Positions 6,109 through 14,620 of a DNA stretch of 25,428 nt are shown in pieces; the first letter of the stretch is position 1; each line of letters starts with the position of its first letter. The position numbers were made by a program, and so were the translations under genes. Origin of the DNA: Deferribacteraceae bacterium (lineage in GTDB: Bacteria; Chrysiogenota; Deferribacteres; Deferribacterales; JAISNW01); assembly GCA_031285415.1 (NCBI GenBank), contig JAITWF010000048.1:1-25428 (forward strand). Direction: 5' to 3'. The notes beneath the pieces were generated by a model that was not told the DNA's origin, did no database searches, and was given only the letters and a program-made list of their open reading frames with translations.

Positions 6109-6349
6109 GATCGTTGTATTCTTGGTGTCCGCTGGGGCATTCTTTATGCTGGTGAAGAGCAAATTTTCACCTAAAAGCAAGAAAGAGGATACAAAGGCGA
6201 TCGACACCACAGATATGGAGAAAGACACTATCTGCGGCACCTACGTGCAGAGCGATACACAGTATCGATTGAAATATTTTGATAGAGTGTACTATTTTTG
6301 TTCGAATGAGTGCCTTGAGAAGTTTAAGGCGAATCATAAAGAGGGTTAA
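6101..6349 (+). CDS. membrane-anchored YHS/TRASH-like metal-binding protein
   Basis: The 82-residue product begins with one membrane helix (about 3-20). After a basic linker comes a compact cysteine motif: CGTYVQSD, then YYFCSNECLEKFKANH. This matches the pattern of YHS/TRASH domains (Cys-x-x-Tyr-Val ... Tyr-Phe-Cys-Ser-x-x-Cys ... Phe), which bind metal ions in sensing or trafficking proteins. The start is ATG 6101, overlapping the end of jag by 8 nt. The frame is open upstream, but that would lie inside jag without a ribosome site. The role is unknown. Its place after jag suggests co-translation rather than a known shared task. Confidence 0.8.
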   Translation: MIKIVVFLVSAGAFFMLVKSKFSPKSKKEDTKAIDTTDMEKDTICGTYVQSDTQYRLKYFDRVYYFCSNECLEKFKANHKEG

Positions 6350-6352
6350 ACC

Positions 6353-6997
6353 ATGCAAATTTTCTTAGACACAGCCAACATCGAAGAGATCCGTCAGGCC
6401 GCAGAGCTAGGCGTGATCGATGGCGTTACCACCAATCCTAGCCTTATCGCAAAGGAGAAGAGGGATTTTATCGCTACAATCCGTGAGATCTGTGAGATTG
6501 TAGATGGACCTATCAGTGCAGAGGTGATCTCTCTGAACGCCGACGAGATGGTCGCTGAGGGGCGCAAACTAGCAGAGATTCATGAAAATGTAGTGGTAAA
6601 GGTGCCATTTACAAGAGATGGCCTCAAGGCAACATATGCCCTTTCGCAAGATGATATCGATGTGAATATGACCCTTATCTTCTCTCCAAATCAGGCACTC
6701 CTTGCGGCAAAGGCTGGCGCACGCTATATAAGCCCATTCGCAGGGAGACTAGACGACATAGGGCAGGATGGCATTGCAATCGCTAGCCAGTGCCAAGATA
6801 TAATCTCTAGCTACGACTACGATACAGAGATAATTGCGGCAAGCATTCGCCACACGCAGCACGTATTCCTCTGCGCACAGGAGGGGATCGATATAGCAAC
6901 GATACCGTTCAAAGTGCTGTTGCAGATGATGAAACACCCACTTACCGATATCGGTATAGAGCAATTTTTAAATGACTGGAAAAACGCAAATAAATAA
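6353..6997 (+). CDS. tal: transaldolase (small TalC/FSA-like type)
   Basis: This is a class I aldolase-fold enzyme of the non-oxidative pentose phosphate pathway. The 214-residue length is that of the short TalC/fructose-6-phosphate aldolase group. It has FLDTANIEEI and GVTTNPSLIAK near the N-terminus. The Schiff-base lysine is Lys83 in VVVKVPFT. Compared with the residues that separate FsaA (Gln59, Tyr131) from transaldolases (Glu, Phe), this protein has Glu57 and Phe129. That favours transaldolase over fructose-6-phosphate aldolase activity. The start is ATG 6353 with GAGGG (6341-6345) 7 nt before it. The 3' end overlaps rimO by 26 nt. Confidence 0.93.
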   Translation: MQIFLDTANIEEIRQAAELGVIDGVTTNPSLIAKEKRDFIATIREICEIVDGPISAEVISLNADEMVAEGRKLAEIHENVVVKVPFTRDGLKATYALSQDDIDVNMTLIFSPNQALLAAKAGARYISPFAGRLDDIGQDGIAIASQCQDIISSYDYDTEIIAASIRHTQHVFLCAQEGIDIATIPFKVLLQMMKHPLTDIGIEQFLNDWKNANK

Positions 6998-8306
6998 GGC
7001 TAAAACGCCGCTTATAGGTTTTATAAGCTTAGGTTGCGCAAAAAATCAGGTAGATCTTGAGCGGCTCGCTGGAAAACTCTTCGGCGAGCCCTTTGCGTTT
7101 ACGAAAGAGCCGTCAGAGTGTGATATTCTCATTATAAACACCTGCGGATTTATCAAGAATGCCGTCGATGAGGCGATTGAGGCTATCCTATCAATGCGGC
7201 AGCAGATCCCAGAGCATGCAAAGCTTATCGTCTTCGGCTGTATGACTGAGCGGTATCGGCTTGAGATTGCAAAAGAACTTCCCGAGATCGATTTCTTTGC
7301 AGGAGTTGGTGAAGAGGCGCATAAAGAGGTGATAAACTATATCTCAAGCCTCTACAGCGAACCTATCACGCTACATCATGGGCGATATCTATTCAATGCC
7401 CCATACTATGCATATCTAAAGATCGCCGAAGGGTGCAATAACCGCTGTACATACTGCACGATCCCATCTATTCGAGGTTGCCTCGTCTCTGTGCCTGCTA
7501 CCGATCTATTGGAAGAGGCGAAATCGCTTGCCAATAGTGGGGTGAAGGAGATCATCATCGTCAGCCAAGATAGCTCGAAATATGGGCATGATAGGAGCGA
7601 CGGCGTATATCTGCCGAATCTTATCGATCTATTGGCGCACGCACTGCCCGATATATACTTTCGCATAATGTACCTGAACCCCGATGGCGTCACCGAAGAG
7701 CTTATCGATATGGTTGGGCTACATAAAAATATCTGGCGATACTTTGATATCCCTGTGCAACATGGCTCAGACAAGATCCTCACCGCTATGAATAGACACT
7801 CGACTAGAACCGATATCGAGCGAGTTTTTGCGATGATTAGGCGGAAGCTACCAGACGCATTCATCCGTACAACTGTGATAGTAGGCTTCCCTGGCGAGAC
7901 AGAGGCGGATTTCACAGAGATAAAGGAGTTTTTAGAGGTATGCACCCCTGATTTTGCAGGTTTCTTCCCATATTCGCCAGAGGAGGGGACGGTTGCCGCT
8001 GCTATGGGCGATATGGTGCCAGAAAAAGTTATCAAAGGTCGGCTGAAAACCTTGCAATCGATTCAAAAAAAGAATACTTTAAAACGGTTAAGAGGGTGTG
8101 CGAAGGGTGAGATTACCTGCTTTGTGGAGCGGTCGAACGATGATTTTGACTTTATCCTAGAGGGGCGTGCGCACTTTCAGGCACCAGAGATTGATGGCAT
8201 GCTCTATGTGACGGATGGCGTTGCAACAAAGGGGTACGGCCCCTATAGAGCAAAGATTACAAAGGTCGCATATCCCGATCTATATGTGGAGCTGATAGAT
8301 GGTTAA
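6972..8306 (+). CDS. rimO: ribosomal protein S12 methylthiotransferase RimO
   Basis: RimO is a radical-SAM enzyme that adds a methylthio group to an aspartate of ribosomal protein S12. The 444 residues show an N-terminal cluster domain with Cys22 (ISLGCAKNQVD), Cys58 (NTCGF) and Cys90 (GCMTE). The radical-SAM motif follows with Cys155, Cys159 and Cys162 (CNNRCTYC), and a C-terminal TRAM domain from about 375. VSQDSSKYGHD resembles the RimO-specific QDTTxYGxD, and GCAKNQVD replaces the usual GCPKNLVD. These features favour RimO over MiaB or MtaB. ATG 6972 lies inside the end of tal, and no later start precedes Cys22. The stop overlaps bamD by 8 nt. Confidence 0.93.
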   Translation: MTGKTQINKAKTPLIGFISLGCAKNQVDLERLAGKLFGEPFAFTKEPSECDILIINTCGFIKNAVDEAIEAILSMRQQIPEHAKLIVFGCMTERYRLEIAKELPEIDFFAGVGEEAHKEVINYISSLYSEPITLHHGRYLFNAPYYAYLKIAEGCNNRCTYCTIPSIRGCLVSVPATDLLEEAKSLANSGVKEIIIVSQDSSKYGHDRSDGVYLPNLIDLLAHALPDIYFRIMYLNPDGVTEELIDMVGLHKNIWRYFDIPVQHGSDKILTAMNRHSTRTDIERVFAMIRRKLPDAFIRTTVIVGFPGETEADFTEIKEFLEVCTPDFAGFFPYSPEEGTVAAAMGDMVPEKVIKGRLKTLQSIQKKNTLKRLRGCAKGEITCFVERSNDDFDFILEGRAHFQAPEIDGMLYVTDGVATKGYGPYRAKITKVAYPDLYVELIDG

Positions 8307-8931
8307 GTATATAATTCCGCTTCTGATACTCCTCTCTGCCTGTAGCACATCTATCAACGTAGATATGCCTAGCCGTGATCTTATCGATGAGGGGCTGGTA
8401 CTATACAACGATTCAGACTATGAGCTAGCGGCGGAGGCGTTTGAGAGCGCAATACTAAACTCTGACACGCCGCAAGAGGCGCAGTATGCACAGCAGATGT
8501 TAGGCGAGGCGTACTACGCAGATGAGAATTACGTGGAGGCGATCGCAGCCTTTGAGGCGTATTACGACTACTACTATGAGGATAGCAAAAATATCCCTCT
8601 GATTCTGTATAAATTAGGGCTTTCATACGCCTCTCTATCGCTTCACCCAAAGAGGGATCAGACCTTTGCCGCACGTGCGGTGGACTGTTTTGATCAGCTC
8701 GAGAGTATGTACCCAGAGACGTTCAATGAGCTCGGTGCAAACGAAGAGCGTAAAAAGATGTTAGAGAAGCTTGCCGAGGGTGAGTATCAGGTGGGTAGGT
8801 ACTATATTAGGCAGGGGCAGTACGACAGCGCACTTGCTAGGTTTAACTTTTTATTAGAGAACTACCCCGATAGCCCTCGTTATAAAGACACGCTTGAGAG
8901 CATAAAGGAGATTGACGATGCTAGACATTAA
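8299..8931 (+). CDS. bamD: outer membrane assembly lipoprotein BamD-like
   Basis: The 210-residue product begins with a lipoprotein signal peptide; the lipobox LLSAC places the lipidated cysteine at residue 15. The mature part is a string of TPR-like helical repeats (GLVLYNDSDYELAAEAFESA, then YYADENYVEAIAAFEAY). A BamD-like segment follows (RDQTFAARAVDCFDQLESMYP), and QYDSALARFNFLLENYPDSP lies near the end. BamD is the periplasmic partner of BamA in inserting beta-barrel proteins into the outer membrane, so it supports a diderm cell. The start ATG overlaps the end of rimO by 8 nt, and the gene overlaps serS by 14 nt. Confidence 0.85.
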   Translation: MVKYIIPLLILLSACSTSINVDMPSRDLIDEGLVLYNDSDYELAAEAFESAILNSDTPQEAQYAQQMLGEAYYADENYVEAIAAFEAYYDYYYEDSKNIPLILYKLGLSYASLSLHPKRDQTFAARAVDCFDQLESMYPETFNELGANEERKKMLEKLAEGEYQVGRYYIRQGQYDSALARFNFLLENYPDSPRYKDTLESIKEIDDARH

Positions 8932-10186
8932 ATTTTTACTATCAAATCTAGATTTAGTAGCCGACAAGCTAAAGGCTCGTGGTGCTGATATCGATCTTGC
9001 TGCAATCGTCAAGCTTGATAAGGAGCGCAAAGCTGTTATCGCTGAAACGGAGGAGTTAAAACGCCTTCGCAACGAGATCTCCAAACAGGTGGGAGTATTG
9101 AAGCGTGAGGGGCAGGATACCACCGCTCTACAGCAGCAGGTGAAAAACTCTGCCGATCGTATGGAGGCACTCGACGCCGATCTAAAGGTGATCGAGGAGA
9201 AGCTTCGTGATATCACCCTTACGATCCCTAATATAATAGATGACAGTGTGCCGATCGGTAAAGATGAGACGGAGAACACCCTCTATCGCACATGGGGGGA
9301 GATTCCGACCTTTGATTTTGAGCCAAAGGCGCATTGGGATATAGCTGGCGAGCTTGGAATACTCGATTTTGAGCGAGGCACAAAGGTTGCAAAATCTAGA
9401 TTTACGATGATTATGGGGCATGGCGCACGTATGGGCAGGGCGTTGGTCGCATTTATGATGGACTTGCACGCCTCCAGGGGCTATACAGAGGTGCTTCCGC
9501 CGTATATGATAAACCCAGAGGCACTTCTAGGCACAGGGCAGCTTCCAAAGTTTCAGGAGGAGCTATTCTGGTGCGAGCGAGATAATCTATACCTCACCCC
9601 GACGGCGGAGGTGCCAGTTACAAACCTATACGCTGGCGAGATCTTGCCAGAGGCTGATCTGCCGCTACGGTATACTGCATACTCGGCATGTTTCCGCCGT
9701 GAGGCAGGTTCGTACGGCAAAGATGTACGAGGATTAATCCGTCAACATCAGTTTGATAAAGTTGAGCTAGTAAAGTTTGCTACTCCAGAGAACTCTATGG
9801 CGGAGCTAGAGAGCATGGTTTCAGAGGCGGAGGAGGTCTTGAAAAGGCTGAATCTGGCGTACAGGGTGATAACGCTCTGCTCTGGCGATATAGGCTTCTC
9901 CTCTGCCAAAACGTACGATATCGAGGTGTGGCTCCCTGCACAGAATACATATCGTGAGATCTCAAGCTGTAGCACCTGCACCGATTTTCAGGCACGCAGG
10001 GCGAATATTCGATATAGGAATAAAGAGGGGAAGGTTAACTTCCTTCACACACTAAATGGATCTGGTCTTGCTGTTGGGCGCACATTGGTTGCGATACTTG
10101 AGAACTATCAGCAGGCAGACGGCTCTGTGATAGTGCCAGAGGCGTTACGTCCATATATGGGCGGCTTGGAGAGATTGACGAAATAA
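8918..10186 (+). CDS. serS: seryl-tRNA synthetase
   Basis: This enzyme charges tRNA-Ser (and tRNA-Sec where present) with serine. The 422 residues include an N-terminal antiparallel coiled-coil arm (about 25-105) that grips tRNA. The class II catalytic core follows, with motif 2 in YSACFRREAGSYGKDVRG and motif 3 near NGSGLAVGRTLVAILENYQ. FWCERDNLYLTPTAEVPVTN is typical of SerRS. ATG 8918 is preferred over an in-frame TTG at 8912 because AAAGGAG (8904-8910) is 7 nt before the ATG and overlaps poorly with the TTG. The length agrees with bacterial SerRS. Confidence 0.97.
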   Translation: MLDIKFLLSNLDLVADKLKARGADIDLAAIVKLDKERKAVIAETEELKRLRNEISKQVGVLKREGQDTTALQQQVKNSADRMEALDADLKVIEEKLRDITLTIPNIIDDSVPIGKDETENTLYRTWGEIPTFDFEPKAHWDIAGELGILDFERGTKVAKSRFTMIMGHGARMGRALVAFMMDLHASRGYTEVLPPYMINPEALLGTGQLPKFQEELFWCERDNLYLTPTAEVPVTNLYAGEILPEADLPLRYTAYSACFRREAGSYGKDVRGLIRQHQFDKVELVKFATPENSMAELESMVSEAEEVLKRLNLAYRVITLCSGDIGFSSAKTYDIEVWLPAQNTYREISSCSTCTDFQARRANIRYRNKEGKVNFLHTLNGSGLAVGRTLVAILENYQQADGSVIVPEALRPYMGGLERLTK

Positions 10187-10187
10187 T

Positions 10188-10850
10188 ATGCCGAAACTTA
10201 TCGTGGCGGCTATGCCGATAGATGACGATTGGCGAAAGCTCGATCCGAGGCTTGTGGAGGCTGTAAAGAGTTGCGACCTCCTGATTGCAGAGGAGAGTAA
10301 AACAGCTTTGCGCCTCCTTGCCGTAGTTGGGGAGCGAGAGAAGCCTATAACGCTGATAAATGAACACTCTACCGACGCTGATAGAGATGAAACGCTTCAA
10401 AAGATCCTATCCGCAGAGATATCGGTGCTTATATCAGACGCTGGCACGCCGTGCATAGCCGATCCTGATTATAGGCTAGTAAATCTCTGTATTGATAAAG
10501 GGGTTGAGCTTCTATCGGTATCAGGGGCGTCGAGCATTATAACCGCTTTGAGTGTATCAGGTTTCTGTGCTAAACAGTTTATATTTCTAGGCTTTCCTCC
10601 ACGAGAGGAGAGGGAGCGCAAGAAGTTTTTTCGTGAGCTAAAGGAGACTAAGATAACGGCGGTCTTTCTAGAGCGTCCGTATGCACTAAAGCAGACGTTG
10701 TCTGATATGAGTGATTTTAAGCAGATGGTGAGTATCTCTGTGGCATTAGGTACAGAGGGCGAGATGAATGTGAGGGGGATCCCCCATAAGATAGCTGATA
10801 GATTAGATGGAATAAAAGCTGCATTCGCAGTAGTGGTGAATAAACTATGA
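10188..10850 (+). CDS. RsmI-like SAM-dependent methyltransferase (tetrapyrrole methylase fold)
   Basis: The 220-residue protein matches the RsmI/YraL branch of the tetrapyrrole-methylase fold. It has an N-terminal KLIVAAMPI strand, the family motif ISDAGTPCIADPDYRLV, and GFCAKQFIFLGFPPR. RsmI 2'-O-methylates C1402 of 16S rRNA. The family protein is usually about 280 residues with a C-terminal helical extension; this one is short and lacks that part. The usual TPIGNL is replaced by MPIDDD. Substrate identity is therefore less certain than the fold. It starts 1 nt after the serS stop and shares an ATGA with korD. Confidence 0.8.
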   Translation: MPKLIVAAMPIDDDWRKLDPRLVEAVKSCDLLIAEESKTALRLLAVVGEREKPITLINEHSTDADRDETLQKILSAEISVLISDAGTPCIADPDYRLVNLCIDKGVELLSVSGASSIITALSVSGFCAKQFIFLGFPPREERERKKFFRELKETKITAVFLERPYALKQTLSDMSDFKQMVSISVALGTEGEMNVRGIPHKIADRLDGIKAAFAVVVNKL

Positions 10851-11062
10851 AACGATCAGGAATTGTAACTATCAAATGTGAATGGTGCAAAGGGTGCGGA
10901 GTTTGTGCGCACTTCTGCCCTGCCGATGTGCTTGAGATGCACGAGTTTAAGGTGCGAGCAAAATCGCCTGAAAAGTGTACCGCATGTATGATGTGCGAAA
11001 TGCGCTGCCCCGATTTCGCTATCACTGTAGAGGTTGTGGAGAGAGCTGATGAGCAAAAATAA
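10847..11062 (+). CDS. korD: 2-oxoglutarate:ferredoxin oxidoreductase delta (ferredoxin-like) subunit
   Basis: This 71-residue protein is a bacterial ferredoxin-type 2[4Fe-4S] subunit with CEWCKGCGVCAHFCP and CTACMMCEMRCP. It passes electrons between the TPP-dependent catalytic core and external ferredoxin. It is the first of four adjacent subunit genes in the order D-A-B-C, as described for the OorDABC enzymes of Campylobacter and Helicobacter. It overlaps the preceding methyltransferase by 4 nt (ATGA) and korA by 14 nt, so the subunits are likely made in step. Confidence 0.92.
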   Translation: MKRSGIVTIKCEWCKGCGVCAHFCPADVLEMHEFKVRAKSPEKCTACMMCEMRCPDFAITVEVVERADEQK

Positions 11063-12176
11063 TAAACAGTTACTACAGGGGAATGAAGCTGTAGCGTACG
11101 GCGCACTATACGCTGGGTGCCGCTTCTTTGCAGGATACCCGATCACCCCATCGACCGAGATAGCGGAGAAGCTTGCGGCAGAGCTACCGAAACATGGCGG
11201 CAGGTTTATCCAGATGGAGGATGAGATCGCCTCAATGGCTGCGATCATAGGCGCAAGTATCGCTGGCGCAAAATCGCTAACAGCCACTAGCGGCCCTGGA
11301 TTCTCTCTAAAGCAGGAGAATCTCGGCTTTGCATGTATAACGGAGACTCCGTGCGTAATCGTAAACGTTCAGAGAGGGGGCCCCTCTACAGGATTACCAA
11401 CGGCGGCAAGCCAATCTGATATTATGCAGACTCGTTGGGGTACGCACGGCGACCACCCTATAATAGTGGTGACACCATCTACAGTGCTAGAGCAGTTCAC
11501 CGAGACGGTGCGAGCATTTAACTTAGCTGAAAAGTATCGCACCCCAGTGGTTCTCCTTACAGATGAGATTATAGGGCATACTAGAGAGTCTGTAACGCTA
11601 CCGACAGAGCTTGAGGTGATAGACCGCACTCGCCCAACAGTCCCCCCAGAGCAGTATAAACCGTTTGATACGACGCAGGGTGACGTGCCGCCGATGGCAG
11701 ATTTTGGTACAGGGTATAGATTTCATATAACAGGGCTAAACCATGATATATCAGGTTTCCCTAGCAATAACGGACAGATGGCAGAGAGAGAAGAGATTCG
11801 TATGCAGCGTAAACTTGATAACAACTACGATGATATCGTGAAGGTTGAGGAGTTTATGTGTGACGACGCCGAAGTTGTCGTATTTGCGATAGGGGCGACG
11901 GCACGCTCTGCGAAGGACGCAGTTCTAGCGGCTAGGAAAAAGGGGATTAAGGCAGGGCTTCTGAAACCGCTCACAATATGGCCGTTCCCTGATAAACATA
12001 TCTCGAACTATAAAAATAAGGTTAAGCGAATGATAGTTGCGGAGCTGAACCTTGGGCAGATGGTGCATGAGGTGCGCCGAATGGCAGAGGGGGCGTTTGA
12101 GGTTGATGGGATCTTCCGTGTAGATGGTGAGCCAATAACACCATCTCAGATTTTAACCGCACTAGAGGAGAGATAA
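11049..12176 (+). CDS. korA: 2-oxoglutarate:ferredoxin oxidoreductase alpha subunit
   Basis: This subunit of the CoA-acylating 2-oxoglutarate synthase interconverts 2-oxoglutarate and succinyl-CoA plus CO2 with ferredoxin. The 375 residues carry the pyrimidine-binding domain: GCRFFAGYPITPSTEIAE, the TPP-activating glutamate region FIQMEDEIASMAA, TATSGPGFSLKQE and VNVQRGGPSTGLPT. A C-terminal domain (from about 265) follows. The start is ATG 11049, with GGAGAG (11037-11042) 6 nt before it. A TTG at 11034 in the same frame lies over that ribosome site and was rejected. The protein is not fused to gamma, unlike in some families. Confidence 0.93.
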   Translation: MSKNNKQLLQGNEAVAYGALYAGCRFFAGYPITPSTEIAEKLAAELPKHGGRFIQMEDEIASMAAIIGASIAGAKSLTATSGPGFSLKQENLGFACITETPCVIVNVQRGGPSTGLPTAASQSDIMQTRWGTHGDHPIIVVTPSTVLEQFTETVRAFNLAEKYRTPVVLLTDEIIGHTRESVTLPTELEVIDRTRPTVPPEQYKPFDTTQGDVPPMADFGTGYRFHITGLNHDISGFPSNNGQMAEREEIRMQRKLDNNYDDIVKVEEFMCDDAEVVVFAIGATARSAKDAVLAARKKGIKAGLLKPLTIWPFPDKHISNYKNKVKRMIVAELNLGQMVHEVRRMAEGAFEVDGIFRVDGEPITPSQILTALEER

Positions 12177-12179
12177 AAG

Positions 12180-12992
12180 ATGGCTTTCCAATACGATAAA
12201 TATCTTAGAAACGATAAACTACCGCACATATGGTGTCCAGGCTGTGGATATGGGATTATCTTAAAGGCGTTAATCCGTGCGATCGACGCACTCGGCTGGT
12301 CGAAAGATGAGACTGTGATCGCCTCTGGGATCGGCTGCGCCTCTAGGCTTCCAGGGTATGTGGATTTTAACACTATCCACACCACGCACGGTAGAAGCCT
12401 TGCATTTGCGACAGGGATAAAGCTAGCTAATTCAAAGCTAAAGGTGATCGTGCTTGGCGGCGATGGCGATATGTCTGCAATCGGTGGTAATCACCTGATA
12501 CACGCCTGCCGCAGAAATATCGATCTATCGCTACTAGTGCTTAATAATAATATCTACGGCATGACGGGTGGGCAGTTCTCGCCAACTACGCCGACAGGGT
12601 GCAACGCAACCACTGCACCGTATGGGATGACGGAGAACAACTTTGATATATCGAACCTTGCGATCGGTGCAGGGGCGTCGTTCGTCGCACGCACATCGAG
12701 CTTTCATGTGGCGCAGATGGAGGATCTTATGAAGAAGACCTTCCAGCACAAAGGTTTCTCTATGCTAGAGATTATCTCTGGCTGCCCGACAGGCTTTGGA
12801 CGCAGAAATAAACAGCCAGAGGGCTTCGACGCACTTGAGTGGCAGAAGAAGAATGCTACGCCTCTCACCAGATACAACGCAATGACAGGCGAAGAGCGTG
12901 CTGGCAGATTCTCTACAGGGATCTTGCACGAAGCAGATAGACCCGAATATATCGAAGTATACGATAGGACAGTGGGGTTGAAAGATGCGTAA
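12180..12992 (+). CDS. korB: 2-oxoglutarate:ferredoxin oxidoreductase beta (TPP-binding) subunit
   Basis: The 270-residue subunit holds thiamine pyrophosphate. CPGCGYG (Cys19 and Cys22) lies near the N-terminus, and GIGCASRLPGYV and THGRSLAFATGIKLA follow. The Mg-TPP motif is GGDGDMSAIGGNH ... NNNIYGMTGGQ (about 95-125). The TPTG loop that follows suits the 2-oxoacid oxidoreductase family; assignment to 2-oxoglutarate rather than pyruvate rests on the short beta subunit and the DABC arrangement. It starts 3 nt after korA and overlaps korC by 8 nt. Confidence 0.92.
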   Translation: MAFQYDKYLRNDKLPHIWCPGCGYGIILKALIRAIDALGWSKDETVIASGIGCASRLPGYVDFNTIHTTHGRSLAFATGIKLANSKLKVIVLGGDGDMSAIGGNHLIHACRRNIDLSLLVLNNNIYGMTGGQFSPTTPTGCNATTAPYGMTENNFDISNLAIGAGASFVARTSSFHVAQMEDLMKKTFQHKGFSMLEIISGCPTGFGRRNKQPEGFDALEWQKKNATPLTRYNAMTGEERAGRFSTGILHEADRPEYIEVYDRTVGLKDA

Positions 12993-13527
12993 CGAAATCA
13001 GACTATCAGGCTCTGGCGGACAGGGGCTTATCACAGCAGGAATAATACTTGCGAAGGCGGCAGCCCTTTATGATGATAAATTTGCAGTGCAGTCGCAATC
13101 ATACGGCCCCGAGGCTCGTGGTGGTGCGTCTAAGGCGGAAGTTATCATCAGTGAAAACGAGATAAACTTCCCCAAGGTGCAAAATCCAGATCTCTTAGTG
13201 GCGCTCACGCAAGAGGCGTTGGGAAAATATTTAAAGGGTGTAAAAGAGGGCGGTATTATTATAATCGATACCCTCTTAACGCCGACTCCGCCGCAGGGAA
13301 ACTATAAGGTGTATAGTCTCCCGATCGTTACGACCGCCGCAGAGGAGCTAGGCTCGATCCTTACAACGAATATTATCACACTAGGTGCGCTGAACGCTCT
13401 ATACCCTGTCGTAACGGATGAGGCGCTATCAAAGGTTGTAGCCGATACCTTCAAGAAAGCGGTAGAGATAAATGCAAAGGCACTCGCCGTGGGTAAAGAG
13501 CTTGCAGAAAAAGCAAAACTCATGTAA
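12985..13527 (+). CDS. korC: 2-oxoglutarate:ferredoxin oxidoreductase gamma subunit
   Basis: The 180-residue product has the gamma-domain hallmark LSGSGGQGLITAGIILAKAA at the N-terminus, then QSYGPEARGGASKAEVIIS. The C-terminal half contains TNIITLGALNAL. It completes the KorDABC complex. Such an enzyme can run oxidatively or, in the reductive TCA cycle, as a carboxylase; the window holds no citrate-cleaving enzyme to decide. It overlaps korB by 8 nt. After it comes a 34-nt gap before recA, the widest spacing in this part of the operon. Confidence 0.92.
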   Translation: MRNEIRLSGSGGQGLITAGIILAKAAALYDDKFAVQSQSYGPEARGGASKAEVIISENEINFPKVQNPDLLVALTQEALGKYLKGVKEGGIIIIDTLLTPTPPQGNYKVYSLPIVTTAAEELGSILTTNIITLGALNALYPVVTDEALSKVVADTFKKAVEINAKALAVGKELAEKAKLM

Positions 13528-13561
13528 TGTAACATGCTCTAATATATTTTAGGAATTATAA

Positions 13562-14620
13562 ATGGACAGCGAAAAGAAGAAAGCGTTAGAAGTTGCCCTT
13601 GCGAAGATCGATAAAGATCATGGCAAAGGTGCAGTTATGCGCCTTGGCGACAAACCAACAGACAAGACCCCTGTAATCCCTACAGGCGCACTAAATCTTG
13701 ATATAGCACTCGGCGTTGGCGGTCTACCGAAGGGGAGGATCGTCGAGATCTACGGCGGAGAGGCGAGCGGTAAAACAACCCTCACCCTTCACCTGATCGC
13801 ACAGGTGCAGAAGATGGGCGGAGTGGCAGCGTTTATCGACGCAGAACACGCCCTCGACCCAGTATATGCCGCAGCAATCGGCGTTAAGACCGATGACCTT
13901 CTGGTGTCGCAGCCAGATACAGGCGAGATAGCTCTCGATATCGCAGAGACACTTGTGCGCAGTGGTGCTACCGATATTATAATAGTAGACTCCGTTGCAG
14001 CCCTCACCCCAAAGGCAGAGATCGAGGGGGAGATGGGCGATTCACATATGGGTTTGCAGGCACGCCTCATGAGCCAAGCGTTGCGCAAGCTCACAGGTAT
14101 CGTGTCGAAATCGAACACCTGCCTAGTATTTATCAACCAAACTCGCCAGAAGATCGGTGTTATGTTTGGTAATCCTGAGACAACCACAGGTGGTAACGCC
14201 CTTAAATTCTACGCCTCTGTACGTATAGAGGTGCGTAAATCCACCGCTATCAAAGAGAAAGATGAGGTGGTGGGAAACCATACCGTTGCGAAGGTTGTGA
14301 AGAATAAAGTTGCACCGCCGTTCCGCACAGCGGAGTTTGATATCCTCTTCGGCAAGGGGGTCTCTCATGAGGGGATCCTGCTGACTATGGGCGAAGAGGC
14401 TGGACTTATACAGAAATCTGGCTCGTGGTTTAGCATGGGGGAGACGAAGATCGCTCAGGGCGAGGTAAACGCCAGGATCTATCTGCAAAATAACCCCGAT
14501 GTGGCAAACAATATCGAGAAGCAGATCCGTGCAAAGCACAACCTTCCTATGCCAGAGTTTGTAGCGGCTAAAGAGGTGAAGGAAGAGAAAGAGGCACCGA
14601 AAGCGGCAAAGGGGAAATGA
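13562..14620 (+). CDS. recA: recombinase RecA
   Basis: RecA forms filaments on single-stranded DNA for homologous recombination and drives the SOS response. The 352 residues give the normal length. The Walker A loop is GGEASGKTT (residues 65-73, Lys71), differing from the common GPESSGKTT. IIIVDSVAALTPKAEIEGEM and LVFINQTRQKIGVMFG are the classic Walker B and L2/sensor regions. A Lys/Glu/Ala-rich tail ends the protein. AGGAA (13551-13555) precedes ATG 13562. It follows korC by 34 nt, and I see no LexA-type palindrome in that gap. recX overlaps its stop (ATGA). Confidence 0.98.
   Translation: MDSEKKKALEVALAKIDKDHGKGAVMRLGDKPTDKTPVIPTGALNLDIALGVGGLPKGRIVEIYGGEASGKTTLTLHLIAQVQKMGGVAAFIDAEHALDPVYAAAIGVKTDDLLVSQPDTGEIALDIAETLVRSGATDIIIVDSVAALTPKAEIEGEMGDSHMGLQARLMSQALRKLTGIVSKSNTCLVFINQTRQKIGVMFGNPETTTGGNALKFYASVRIEVRKSTAIKEKDEVVGNHTVAKVVKNKVAPPFRTAEFDILFGKGVSHEGILLTMGEEAGLIQKSGSWFSMGETKIAQGEVNARIYLQNNPDVANNIEKQIRAKHNLPMPEFVAAKEVKEEKEAPKAAKGK

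Noticed and set aside
7406..8035. Long leftward frame of 209 codons inside rimO
   Set aside because: It lies wholly opposite a well-supported gene and its translation has no domain pattern; it is a frame shadow. The same holds for the other antisense frames inside known genes.
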